From contig NZ_AP018448.1 in assembly GCF_030294945.1 (NCBI RefSeq), positions 3,224,001 to 3,288,000 of the forward strand: DNA of 64,000 nt. The letters are read 5' to 3'. How positions within the stretch are numbered: the first letter of the stretch is position 1; each line of letters begins with the position of its first letter. A model generated the notes under the pieces. The model had not been told where the DNA came from, did not search any database, and saw nothing but the letters and a program-made list of their open reading frames with translations. Positions 8,311-16,022 of this stretch are shown here, in pieces. This DNA is from Streptomyces graminofaciens. GTDB taxonomy: Bacteria > Actinomycetota > Actinomycetes > Streptomycetales > Streptomycetaceae. A program made the translations under genes and the position numbers.

Positions 8311-9358
8311 CGGGCAACTCCCTTTTGTCGATACCGAGTTCACGGTTCGCGTCGTGGAACCTCGCAAGACAGCGCCCCCACGGCCCGTCGGTCCCGAACG
8401 CCTCCAACTGGGGCAGGAGCGCGGCCGAGAAGTCCGTGCTCGCCTCCCGGGGCAGCAGGGAGGGCAGATTGTCGATGGCGATCAGGTCGAGCGGGGGCTG
8501 CTCGCGCAGCCGTCGTACGGGGTGCTCCCAGTCGGTGGTCGTGTCGTAGATCGGCAGGACGTTCATGGGCGAGCCGACGTCGACGGTGACGTCCGCGAGG
8601 GTCCGCAGCCGGCGGTCCGGGCCGTCGAGGTCCTTGTCGGTCAGGAAGGGCGGGACCGGGCTCGTCGTCAGCACGGTGTTGACCATCAGCTCATGGGCCA
8701 GCAGCGCCCGCCGGTCCAGATCGCGGGTCTCGGCCACGTCCCAGCAGGTCGGCTCGACACCGGCCTCCTCCAGCGCCGTACACGCTCCCCGGCCGCTGCG
8801 GCCGAGGGCGCCGATCACCAGGGCACTCAACTCGCCCTTGCCGGACCGCAGTTCGGCCTGCATCTCCTCCCGGGTCGTGGGGACGAGCGGGGTGCGCAGA
8901 CCGCCCCGGTGGTGGAGCACCGCGAGGGCCGCGCCCAGGTATCCGGCCCAGAAGCCGAAGGCGGCGAGCCTGCGGCCGTGCTCGTCCACCAGGTACTCCA
9001 GGTCGAGCAGCTCCCCGCCCCCGGCCGCGAACCTGCGCAGCAGCGCCTCGGCACCCGGCTGCCCCTTGTAGGCGTGCCCGAAGAAGATATGACGATGCGT
9101 CAATTCAGTGGGCTCGTCGGGGAGTTCCTTCAGACCCACGATCACGGCGTCCTGCGGCGCCGACACCCAGGAGCCCGCCGCCGCGACCTGGCACCCGGCC
9201 TCCTCGTACGCCTCGACGGGGAAGATCCGCTGTGGGGACTCCTCGACCGTCAGCGTCACACCGCTCTCGATGAGCCGCCGCGCGTCGGACGGCACGATCG
9301 GGGTGCGGCGTTCGGTGGTGCGGGTCTCGTGGCGGAGCCACAAGTGGAGCCGGTTCAT
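8303..9358 (-). CDS. LYS1-type saccharopine dehydrogenase
   Basis: 351 residues. The start LHLWLRHETRTTERRTPIVP matches the alanine dehydrogenase/PNT-type N-terminus of fungal Lys1. GLKELP (K77) and FFGHAYKGQ (H95) match the Lys/His catalytic pair of yeast saccharopine dehydrogenase (NAD+, L-lysine-forming). NTVLTTSPVPPFLT further on is also typical. The family splits saccharopine to lysine and 2-oxoglutarate or runs in reverse. The ATG overlaps the upstream FAD gene stop (ATGA, 9355-9358). Since Streptomyces makes lysine by the diaminopimelate route, catabolism or a special amino-acid adduct is more likely than lysine synthesis. Confidence 0.82.
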   Translation of the reverse strand: MNRLHLWLRHETRTTERRTPIVPSDARRLIESGVTLTVEESPQRIFPVEAYEEAGCQVAAAGSWVSAPQDAVIVGLKELPDEPTELTHRHIFFGHAYKGQPGAEALLRRFAAGGGELLDLEYLVDEHGRRLAAFGFWAGYLGAALAVLHHRGGLRTPLVPTTREEMQAELRSGKGELSALVIGALGRSGRGACTALEEAGVEPTCWDVAETRDLDRRALLAHELMVNTVLTTSPVPPFLTDKDLDGPDRRLRTLADVTVDVGSPMNVLPIYDTTTDWEHPVRRLREQPPLDLIAIDNLPSLLPREASTDFSAALLPQLEAFGTDGPWGRCLARFHDANRELGIDKRELPDG

Positions 9359-10500
9359 ACGAGGTTGACCTCCGGGCGCAGGGCGTCGGCCGAGAAGCGG
9401 TCGACGCTCAGGGGGCTGATGTCGACGAAGGGTACGCGCCCCAGGTACAGGTCGCGGACCACCTCGCCGACCGCCGGGCCCTGCAGGAACCCGTGGCCGG
9501 AGAAGCCGGTGGCGTAGAGGAAGCGGGAGCAGGAAGAGGCCTCGCCGATCAGCGCGTTGTGGTCCGGCGTGATCTCGTACAGGCCCGCCCAGCCGCCCGT
9601 GCGGCGCAGGTCGAGCAGGGCCGGGGCGCGGCGCTCCATGGCCTCGTACAGCCGGGGTATCCAGCGGTCGTGGGTGTCGGTGGCGAAGCCCGGGCGCTCG
9701 TCGGGGTCGGACATGCCGAGGAGCAGACCGGGGCCTTCACCGTGGAAGTACAGGCTGCTGCTGAAGTCGATCGTCATGGGCAGCTTGGGCGGCAGGTCGG
9801 GGACCGCTTCCGTGACCGCGATCTGGCGGCGCAGGGGTTCGACCGGGAGGTCCACGCCCACCATGGCCCCGACCGACCGGGACCAGGCGCCGGCCGCGCA
9901 GACGACCGTGTCGGTGACGATCCGGCCCTGGTTGGTGACCACTGCCGTGATCGTGTCCCGCCAGGTCTCGATGCCCGTGACCGCGCAGTTGCGCAGCACG
10001 GTCGCCCCGTGGCGGCGGGCGGCGGCCGCGTAGCCGTGCACGACGGACTCGGGGGTGCAGTGCCCGTCGTCGGGCGAGTACGCGGCGGCGAGCAGTCCGT
10101 CGGTGCTGATGAGCGGGGAGAGCCGCTGGGCCTCGGCGGGGTCCATCATGCGGCTGGGCACCCCGAGGTCGTTCTGGAGCTGGACGCTCGCCTCGAACCG
10201 GGCGACGTCCTCGGGGGTGGACAGCAGGAAGAGATAGCCGACCCGGTGCAGGTCGATGTCGCGCCCTGGCTCCTGCTTGAACCGGGCGAAGGCCTCCAGG
10301 CTGCGGGCGCCGAGCTGGATGTTGAGTTCGTCGGAGAACTGGGCCCGTACACCGCCGGCGGCCCGTGAGGTCGAGCCGGAGGCCAGTTCGTCGCGTTCGA
10401 CGAGGACGACGTCCTCCACTCCGGCCAGGGCCAGGTGGTAGGCGATGCTCGTGCCCATGACACCACCGCCGATGACGACGACTCGTGCGCTGCGGATCAC
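9355..10500 (-). CDS. FAD-dependent amine/amino acid oxidoreductase
   Basis: 381 residues of the DAO/sarcosine oxidase-beta family. A GGGVMG dinucleotide-binding loop starts at residue 11 and is followed by the typical ELASGSTSRAAGGVRAQFS region. The C-terminal ATGFSGHGFLQGPAVGE is the FAD-contacting end of this family. These enzymes oxidise C-N bonds of secondary or primary amines. GTG 10500 has GGCGGAGGG ten bases upstream. The longer frame to 10629 has a non-coding look. It is first in the operon with two saccharopine-type dehydrogenases, so a saccharopine-oxidase-like role is an attractive but unproven idea. Confidence 0.82.
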   Translation of the reverse strand: MIRSARVVVIGGGVMGTSIAYHLALAGVEDVVLVERDELASGSTSRAAGGVRAQFSDELNIQLGARSLEAFARFKQEPGRDIDLHRVGYLFLLSTPEDVARFEASVQLQNDLGVPSRMMDPAEAQRLSPLISTDGLLAAAYSPDDGHCTPESVVHGYAAAARRHGATVLRNCAVTGIETWRDTITAVVTNQGRIVTDTVVCAAGAWSRSVGAMVGVDLPVEPLRRQIAVTEAVPDLPPKLPMTIDFSSSLYFHGEGPGLLLGMSDPDERPGFATDTHDRWIPRLYEAMERRAPALLDLRRTGGWAGLYEITPDHNALIGEASSCSRFLYATGFSGHGFLQGPAVGEVVRDLYLGRVPFVDISPLSVDRFSADALRPEVNLV

Positions 10501-10653
10501 GAACGCGGCTCCCTCCGCCGGGCCTCGACGACTGGGGTGAACGCATCGCCCGACTTCAGTCAGGTCTTCCACGACTGGCGAACGTTCATGCGGCACAGTG
10601 GCCGACTCGGTCGGAGGCGGCACGATCACCGGCCGCGCGGGGCAGCCCGGCGG

Positions 10654-10698
10654 GCGCGGCGGCCGGTGTCGGGGTCGCCCCCGTGTCGGCCGCCGCGC
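10654..10698 (-). terminator. Terminator after the GTP cyclohydrolase gene
   Basis: A perfect 12-bp inverted repeat (GCGCGGCGGCCG 10654-10665, complement 10687-10698). Its loop contains a second small hairpin. It lies 28 bases past the stop at 10726 and would also insulate the FAD operon promoter, which must lie in the remaining bases of 10501-10653. Confidence 0.65.
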
Positions 10699-10725
10699 GG
10701 GCCCCGCGCTCGGGAACCGAGCAGG

Positions 10726-11388
10726 TCAGGAGGAGCTGACCGCCGCCGCGTCGAGGTGCGGCAGGTAGTGGTCGAGCCGCTCCCGCTTGGTACGCAGGTA
10801 CGTGATGTTGTCCTCGCAGGGCGTGATCAGCAGGGGGACCTGCTCGGCGACCTGGATGCCGTGGCGCAGCAGCGCCTCCCGCTTGCGCGGGTTGTTCGAC
10901 ATCAGCCGCACCGACCGTACGCCGAGGTCGTGCAGCATCTCGGCCGCCACCCGGTAGTCGCGGGCGTCGACGGGCAGGCCGAGCGCGATGTTCGCCTCGA
11001 CCGTGTCCAGGCCCTCCGACTGGAGCTTCATCGCCTGGAGCTTGGCGAGCAGGCCGATGCCCCGGCCCTCGTGGCCGCGGAGGTAGACGAGGACGCCCCG
11101 GCCCTCGGCCACTATCGCCCTGAGCGCGCTGTCGAGCTGTTCGCCGCACTCGCAGTGCTGCGAGCCGAACGCGTCACCGGTCAGGCACTCGGAGTGCAGG
11201 CGAATGAGGATTTCCTCGCCACCGCTGATGTCGCCGTACACCAGCGCCACTTGTTCCTCGCCCCGGTCCTGGTCGAGATAGCCTACGGCCTCGAAGTCGC
11301 CATAGGTCGTGGGCAGCGGTGCATTCACCACGCGCACGGCACCGGAGGACTGGGAACTGGCGCCGAGTACACCAACAGTTTCTGTCAT
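10726..11388 (-). CDS. GTP cyclohydrolase II-like, FAPy-forming type
   Basis: 220 residues. The RibA fold is clear: TTYGDF, ALVYGDISGG, zinc ligands C68, C79 and C81 in ECLTGDAFGSQHCECG, and RGHEGRGIGLLAK. Aligning KLQAM with KIRAY of E. coli RibA puts M120 where the conserved Tyr105 sits. From memory, the S. coelicolor paralogue SCO6655 has Met at this same position 120, and this change makes it stop at the formylated ring-opened product (FAPy) instead of diaminopyrimidine. This gene therefore probably makes FAPy nucleotide, not a riboflavin precursor. It diverges from a creatininase-family gene that could remove the formyl group. ATG 11388 has AGGA upstream. Confidence 0.88.
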   Translation of the reverse strand: MTETVGVLGASSQSSGAVRVVNAPLPTTYGDFEAVGYLDQDRGEEQVALVYGDISGGEEILIRLHSECLTGDAFGSQHCECGEQLDSALRAIVAEGRGVLVYLRGHEGRGIGLLAKLQAMKLQSEGLDTVEANIALGLPVDARDYRVAAEMLHDLGVRSVRLMSNNPRKREALLRHGIQVAEQVPLLITPCEDNITYLRTKRERLDHYLPHLDAAAVSSS

Positions 11389-11466
11389 GATCTGGTTCCT
11401 ATCTGGTAAGCCCTGACGTCATGCGAAAATGACGGAACATCAGCAGAGACGAAAGGCCGGGAAAAG
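11389..11466. promoter_or_regulatory. Divergent promoter region, cyclohydrolase/creatininase
   Basis: 78 bases between two divergent starts. It contains the perfect palindrome TGACGTCA (11414-11421) and a second TGACG 16 bases on, candidates for a shared regulator. The local AT content is higher than the surroundings. Confidence 0.45.
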
Positions 11467-12228
11467 ATGAGCGGTTCGAGTCTTGTACCGACGGACACCA
11501 CCGCGGACGTACGCGCGCGCGGGGCCGGCATCGAGCGGCAGGTCGCGGTGCTTCCGGTGGGCAGTTACGAGCAGCACGGACCGTATCTGCCGCTGGCCAC
11601 CGACACGCTCGTGGCCTGCGCGATCGCCTCGGAGATCGCCGCCGCGTACCCGGTGCACCTGCTGCCGCCGGTGACGATCGCCTGCTCGCACGAGCACGCG
11701 GCCTGGCCGGGCACGGTCAGCATCTCCGCGACGACCCTGCACGCCGTCGTGCGGGACATCGCCGCCTCCCTGCGCCGGTCGGGCGTCGAGGCACTGGTGG
11801 TGGTCAACGGCCACGGCGGGAATTACGTCCTGGGCAATGTCGTCCAGGAATCCACCGCGGAGGGACATCGAATGGCTCTTTTCCCGGCGATGGAGGACTG
11901 GGACGCCGCCCGTGAACGGGCGGGCGTACAGACCTCGTTGCTCAGTGATATGCATGCGGGAGAAATTGAGACCTCCATACTTCTGCATTGCCATCCCGAA
12001 TTGGTCCGGCCGGGTCACGAGACCACCGATTTCCTTGCCGACGACCGCCGTCATCTCCTCTCCCTCGGTATGTCGGCCTACACCGATTCCGGTGTCATCG
12101 GCCGTCCGTCCCTGGCCTCCGCCGAGAAGGGGAGGGAACTGCTTGCGGGGTTCGTCGAGTCCTTCGGGGCGTACTTCTCCGTGGTCACCTCGAAGGACTG
12201 GGGCTCGGCGCCGCCGTCGGGTGTCTGA
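11467..12228 (+). CDS. Creatininase-family amidohydrolase (possible FAPy deformylase)
   Basis: 253 residues with all creatininase-family metal motifs: VGSYEQHG (E35, H37), D46, NGHGGN (114-119), and DMHAGEIETS (161-170). The family includes creatininase, the mycofactocin peptidase MftE and the archaeal FAPy deformylase ArfB. Its divergent pairing with a Met120-type cyclohydrolase argues for the last role: removing formate from FAPy nucleotide to give the diaminopyrimidine. It is cytoplasmic. The 3' end overlaps the converging membrane-protein gene by 151 bases. The start at ATG 11467 has GAAAGG upstream. Function is inferred from context only. Confidence 0.82.
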   Translation: MSGSSLVPTDTTADVRARGAGIERQVAVLPVGSYEQHGPYLPLATDTLVACAIASEIAAAYPVHLLPPVTIACSHEHAAWPGTVSISATTLHAVVRDIAASLRRSGVEALVVVNGHGGNYVLGNVVQESTAEGHRMALFPAMEDWDAARERAGVQTSLLSDMHAGEIETSILLHCHPELVRPGHETTDFLADDRRHLLSLGMSAYTDSGVIGRPSLASAEKGRELLAGFVESFGAYFSVVTSKDWGSAPPSGV

Positions 12229-13334
12229 CGCCGGGCCCGCAGCGAGCCGTACCGGCGCCCTACGAGGACGAGGGCGCCCGGCAGGCTCGCCGCGAAGCTG
12301 AGCACGCCGTAGACGACGGCCACGGTCAGCCCCTGGGAGGCGCCGAGGCCCGCGGCGCCGAAGGACCAGGCGGTGACGCCCTCCCGGGGGCCCCAGCCGC
12401 CGACGTTCAGCGGCAGGCCCATGGCGATCAGGGCGAGCATCGCCAGCGGCAGCAGTTGGAGCGGGGACGCGGTGGCACCGGCGACCCGCGCGGCGAGCAG
12501 GAACATCGCCACGTACCCGGCGAGCACCACCACCGACGAGATCAGCACGGCCGGCCAGCTGCCGCGGGCCAGCAGCGCGCCGCGCGCCTCGGCGAGGAGG
12601 GCCTTCAGGCGCCCGCCCCGGCCGCCCGTCGACGCGCTCCGCGCCCGGCCCATCCGTACCGCCGCCCAGATGGCGAGCGCGCCCAGCGCGGCCGGCGCCA
12701 GCACGGCCGCCGTGTGCCGGGTCTGCGCCAGCACCGGGGAGTCCATGGTCAGCAGGACCGTTACGCCTACGACGGCGAGGGCGAGTTGCCCGGCGGTGCG
12801 CTCCAGCACCACGGCCCGCACCCCGCGCCCCATGTCGCCGGAGCTCTGCCCGTGCCGCACCGCGCGATGCACATCGCCGAGGACACCGCCGGGCAGTGCC
12901 GCGTTGAGGAACAGCGCGCGGTAGTAGTCCGCGACGGCCGGGCCGAGCGGCACCCCGACGTTCAGCGCCCGCGCCACGACACACCAGCGCCAGGCGCTGA
13001 ACACCGTGGTCAGCGCGCCGATCCCGACGCCGGCCAGCAGCGTCACGCCGTCGATCCGCCGCAGCCCGTCCAGGAACACGCCGGTGCCGAGCCGCCAGAA
13101 GAGCACGGCGACGATGGCGGTCCCGGCGAGGGTGCCGAAGTGGGTGCGCAGGAAGGTGAGGGCGGAGCGGCGGCGGGGCGCGGCCTCGGCTGTCGGCCGG
13201 TCGATGTCGTACGACGCCTCGCCGGGAGCCGTCACGGCCTCGGGGGTCACCGTCACCGAAGTCGCTCGCACCGGCCGTATCCGGGTGTCGACCGCCAGGG
13301 GACGTACGACCGCCTCCTCCACCCGCGCCGTCAT
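12078..13334 (-). CDS. YbhN/LPG-synthase-like integral membrane protein
   Basis: 418 residues with about seven to eight hydrophobic segments of the UPF0104 (flippase-like) family. Signatures include SAWRWCVVARALN, FLNAALPGGVLGDVHRAVRH, ERTAGQLAL and GGWGPREGVTAWSFGAAGLG, as in the membrane part of MprF. The soluble aminoacyl-transferase domain of MprF is absent, so lipid or lipid-linked product flipping is the likelier role. About 65 residues precede the first segment. The start codon overlaps the methyltransferase stop (ATGA), making it the last gene of a coupled operon. The final 50 residues are encoded antisense to the creatininase-family gene. Confidence 0.82.
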   Translation of the reverse strand: MTARVEEAVVRPLAVDTRIRPVRATSVTVTPEAVTAPGEASYDIDRPTAEAAPRRRSALTFLRTHFGTLAGTAIVAVLFWRLGTGVFLDGLRRIDGVTLLAGVGIGALTTVFSAWRWCVVARALNVGVPLGPAVADYYRALFLNAALPGGVLGDVHRAVRHGQSSGDMGRGVRAVVLERTAGQLALAVVGVTVLLTMDSPVLAQTRHTAAVLAPAALGALAIWAAVRMGRARSASTGGRGGRLKALLAEARGALLARGSWPAVLISSVVVLAGYVAMFLLAARVAGATASPLQLLPLAMLALIAMGLPLNVGGWGPREGVTAWSFGAAGLGASQGLTVAVVYGVLSFAASLPGALVLVGRRYGSLRARRQTPDGGAEPQSFEVTTEKYAPKDSTNPASSSLPFSAEARDGRPMTPESV

Positions 13335-14239
13335 GACGCTCCGCCCGTCGGCCGGGGCAGGGCCAGCAGGTCGCTGTGGTGGACCGTGACGCGCAGTTCG
13401 CCCGCGGCGCAGGCCTCCAGGCGGTCGCGGAGGTAGGCCTCGGCGTGCCGGGCGAGGTCCGGGCGCTGTTCGCAGGCGGCGGCGACCCAGCCGCGCAGCC
13501 ACTCCTCGGTGAGCGCGATGTGGCGTTCGTCGAGGTGCCAGGGGCTCGGGTGGACCCGGACCGTGGCGCCGTGCTGGGCGAAGGCCTCGCAGGCCACGGT
13601 GATCGCGTCGGGGCCGAGCAGTTCGGCGGCGCGCTGGTGGGCGTTGAAGGCCTCGGCCATCTCGGCGTCCAGGGGGTGGGCCGGGATCAGGTCCACCCGG
13701 CCCACGACGGAGAGGGTCAGCAGGGCCGGGACTCCTGCGGTGGCGCAGGCCGCGGCGAGCGTCTCGATCTCCTCGCGGGTCAGTACGTCGAGAAGCGCGG
13801 ACGCCGTCACCAGGGAGGCGTCGGCCAGGTCGGCCGCCGTCAGCCGGCCGATGTCGCCGCGGCGTGTGGTGACCGTGACGGGGCTGCCGTCGGCGCCCGC
13901 GCGGGGGGCCCGCGCGGTGGCCAGGCGCAGCAGGGCGGGGTCGTGGTCGTGCAGCACCCACTGCTGGGCGCCGTCGAGGCGGGGGGCGAGCCAGCGGCCC
14001 ATCGAGCCGGTGCCGCAGCCGAGGTCGTGCACGACCACACCGTGGTGACGGCCCGGCAGATTGGCGAGCCGGATCCGCAGCGGGTCGAGCAGCTCCACCG
14101 CGCGGGCGTCGGCGTCGACGGGTTCGCGCAGCTCAAGCCACTGCGGGGCGTACCCCTGGGCGTCGGGCTCCTGTGTGTCGGCGCCGCGGCCGGCGAGGCT
14201 CAGGCCCGCGCCGGACGCGGAGGAAGTGGTCGTACTCAT
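13331..14239 (-). CDS. SAM-dependent methyltransferase
   Basis: 302 residues. Motif I is VVHDLGCGTGSMGRWLAPRL at about residues 68-87, followed by an acidic post-I segment (HDHDPALL) and LVTASALLDVLTREE, a class I methyltransferase fold. The C-terminal half carries HLDERHIALTEEWLRGWVAA. Its ATG overlaps the glycosyltransferase stop (ATGA), and its own stop overlaps the membrane-protein start. It is cytoplasmic. Its acceptor is probably the glycosylated or pterin-like intermediate of this operon, which is inference. Confidence 0.85.
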   Translation of the reverse strand: MSTTTSSASGAGLSLAGRGADTQEPDAQGYAPQWLELREPVDADARAVELLDPLRIRLANLPGRHHGVVVHDLGCGTGSMGRWLAPRLDGAQQWVLHDHDPALLRLATARAPRAGADGSPVTVTTRRGDIGRLTAADLADASLVTASALLDVLTREEIETLAAACATAGVPALLTLSVVGRVDLIPAHPLDAEMAEAFNAHQRAAELLGPDAITVACEAFAQHGATVRVHPSPWHLDERHIALTEEWLRGWVAAACEQRPDLARHAEAYLRDRLEACAAGELRVTVHHSDLLALPRPTGGAS

Positions 14240-15459
14240 GCGGCCCTCCGAGGTTCGTGCCGCAGCCGGCCGAGGACACCGGCGAGGCTGCGGGCCGTGG
14301 TCGCCCATCCGTCCAGCGCGGCGCGGCGGCCCCGCGCCGCCGCCTTCAGCCGGCGACGTACGTCGGCCTCCTCGAACCAGCCGCGCAGTTCCACCGCGAT
14401 GGCCGCGGGGTTCTCCGGCGGGACGAGGATGCCGGGCACGCCGCCGTCGGGGGCGCGGCCGACGGCCTCGGGGAGACCGCCGACGTCGGTGGCCAGCACG
14501 GGGATGCCGCGCGCGAGGGCCTCGGTGACCGCCATGCCGTAGGTCTCGGCGTAGGAGGTGAGGACCATGAGGTCGGCGGCGGCGTAGCTGGCGTCGAGTG
14601 CGGCGCCGGCCTGGGCCCCGGCGAGGTGCAGCCGGTCCTGGAGGCCGAACTTCTCGACGAGGGAGCGGATGTGGGCGACGTACTCGGGCTCCTGGTCGAT
14701 CCCGCCGACCAGGACGCAGCTCCACGGCAGGTCGGTGACGGTCGCGAGGGCCTCGACCAGCCGGTGCTGCCCCTTGCGCGGGGTGACGGCGGCGACGCAC
14801 AGCAGCCGGGAGACGCCGTCGGTGCCGGAGGCGAGCGGGGCGATGTCGGCGCCGGGGGCGGCGACATGGACGCGCTCGGGGGCGAGCCCGTGGTGGGAGA
14901 CGAGCCGGCGCACCGCCCATTCACTGGTGGCGACCACGGCGGAGACGGCCCGCAGGACCGTGCGCTCCTTGGCGTCGAGTTCGGCGGCGACCTGCGGTTC
15001 CAGGCCCGTCTCGTCGCCGAGCGGCAGATGCACCAGCACGGCGAGGCAGAGCCGTTCGGCCTCGGGGACGATGATCTCGGGGACCCCGCAGGCGACCAGG
15101 CCGTCGAGGAGGACGACCGTGCCGTCGGGCAGTTCCCGCAGCGTACGGGCGAGTTCGGCGCGGTCCGTCTCGCCGGGGCTCGGCCAGCTGCCGGCGACGG
15201 TGTGCTTGTGGACCTGCCAGCCGAAGCCGGGCAGGTCGAGGCAGATCCGGCGGTCGTAGGCGTTGCCGCCGCTCGGCCGGGCCAGGTCGTCGACGCCGCC
15301 CGGCATCACGAAGTGCGCCGAGCGCAGGGACATGGGGATGATCGCGGCGTTCCGCAGCGCCGCGTTCTGCACGGGCACATAGCCGAGCCTCAACTGCTCA
15401 CCCCCGTTTGCCTGGGTGGCGGTGTCGATGGCCGCCCGGTCGATGGTCGTGTCGGTCAC
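14236..15459 (-). CDS. Family 4-type glycosyltransferase
   Basis: 407 residues with a GT-B fold. Typical GT4 elements are [30 protein letters not shown], and the E-x7-E pair in ETYGMAVTE near residue 305 followed by [18 protein letters not shown]. It transfers a sugar from a nucleotide sugar with retention. The GTG at 15459 overlaps the PTPS-homologue stop (GTGA). Placement between a pterin-fold protein and a methyltransferase suggests a glycosylated heterocycle, or a lipid-linked sugar if the membrane neighbours share the pathway. Confidence 0.87.
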   Translation of the reverse strand: MTDTTIDRAAIDTATQANGGEQLRLGYVPVQNAALRNAAIIPMSLRSAHFVMPGGVDDLARPSGGNAYDRRICLDLPGFGWQVHKHTVAGSWPSPGETDRAELARTLRELPDGTVVLLDGLVACGVPEIIVPEAERLCLAVLVHLPLGDETGLEPQVAAELDAKERTVLRAVSAVVATSEWAVRRLVSHHGLAPERVHVAAPGADIAPLASGTDGVSRLLCVAAVTPRKGQHRLVEALATVTDLPWSCVLVGGIDQEPEYVAHIRSLVEKFGLQDRLHLAGAQAGAALDASYAAADLMVLTSYAETYGMAVTEALARGIPVLATDVGGLPEAVGRAPDGGVPGILVPPENPAAIAVELRGWFEEADVRRRLKAAARGRRAALDGWATTARSLAGVLGRLRHEPRRAA

Positions 15460-15854
15460 AGGGCACGCTCGTAACTCGCCCAGGCGATGTGCGACTCGTG
15501 CAGGGTGACGGTGAGGGAGGCGATGCCCTTGGCGTTCTCGCCGAGGGCGCCCTTGTGGATGCGCTCGGCGAGCCGGTCGGCTACGACCTTGGCCAGGAAC
15601 TCCGTCGAGGTGTTGGTGTTCGCGAAGTCGGGCTCGTTGTCGAGGTTGCGGTAGTTCAACTCGCTCACCACGGCCCCGAGCTCCTGCGTGGCCAGTCCGA
15701 TGTCTACGACGATGTTGTCGTCGTCCAGCTCGGCGCGGCGGAAGGTGGCGTCCACGAGGAACGTGGCCCCGTGCAGGCGCTGCGCGGGACCGAAGACCTC
15801 GCCGCGAAAACTGTGGGCGATCATGATGTGATCGCGGACGGTGATGCTGAACAA
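15456..15854 (-). CDS. PTPS/QueD-fold protein lacking the zinc site
   Basis: 132 residues of the tunnel-fold 6-pyruvoyltetrahydropterin synthase family. H14 and H28 match two of the three zinc ligands, but the third (the second His of HGH) is A30 in LHGAT, the catalytic Cys before it is missing, and the catalytic His of the LDHKNLD-type motif is Y68 in LNYRNLDN. The pterin-holding Glu is kept (E120 in [11 protein letters not shown]). The crystal structure of S. coelicolor SCO6650, as I recall it, was described the same way: zinc-less, inactive as PTPS, yet able to bind a pterin-like ring. The start is TTG 15854, with GGAGGG seven bases upstream; the longer frame lacks such a site. Confidence 0.85.
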   Translation of the reverse strand: MFSITVRDHIMIAHSFRGEVFGPAQRLHGATFLVDATFRRAELDDDNIVVDIGLATQELGAVVSELNYRNLDNEPDFANTNTSTEFLAKVVADRLAERIHKGALGENAKGIASLTVTLHESHIAWASYERAL

Positions 15855-16022
15855 CGGACGACCCTCCAGTGCGGTACGTCTGCCCCCGGGCCGGGGCATG
15901 CCGTGTAGTACGGCTGGTCCCTACCCGTTGTTCAGCCGAGTTTTGCGGTTTCTTTGGAGGTCAGGGTTCCGTTCGGGCAGTTCAGGGGCGGGAGGGACGA
16001 CCTCGGTTGTGTAAGTGTCGGC
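15855..16022 (-). promoter_or_regulatory. Probable promoter region of the PTPS-GT-MT operon
   Basis: 168 bases between the dehydrogenase stop and the TTG start. It is relatively rich in T around 15940-15955 and has no gene. No strong hairpin is visible, so some read-through from the dehydrogenase gene is possible. Confidence 0.4.

Noticed and set aside
10726..11388. Housekeeping riboflavin GTP cyclohydrolase II
   Set aside because: Met120 replaces the conserved Tyr, and no other rib genes are adjacent; the FAPy-forming type fits better.
15456..15854. Active PTPS or QueD enzyme
   Set aside because: Third zinc His, catalytic Cys and catalytic His are all replaced.
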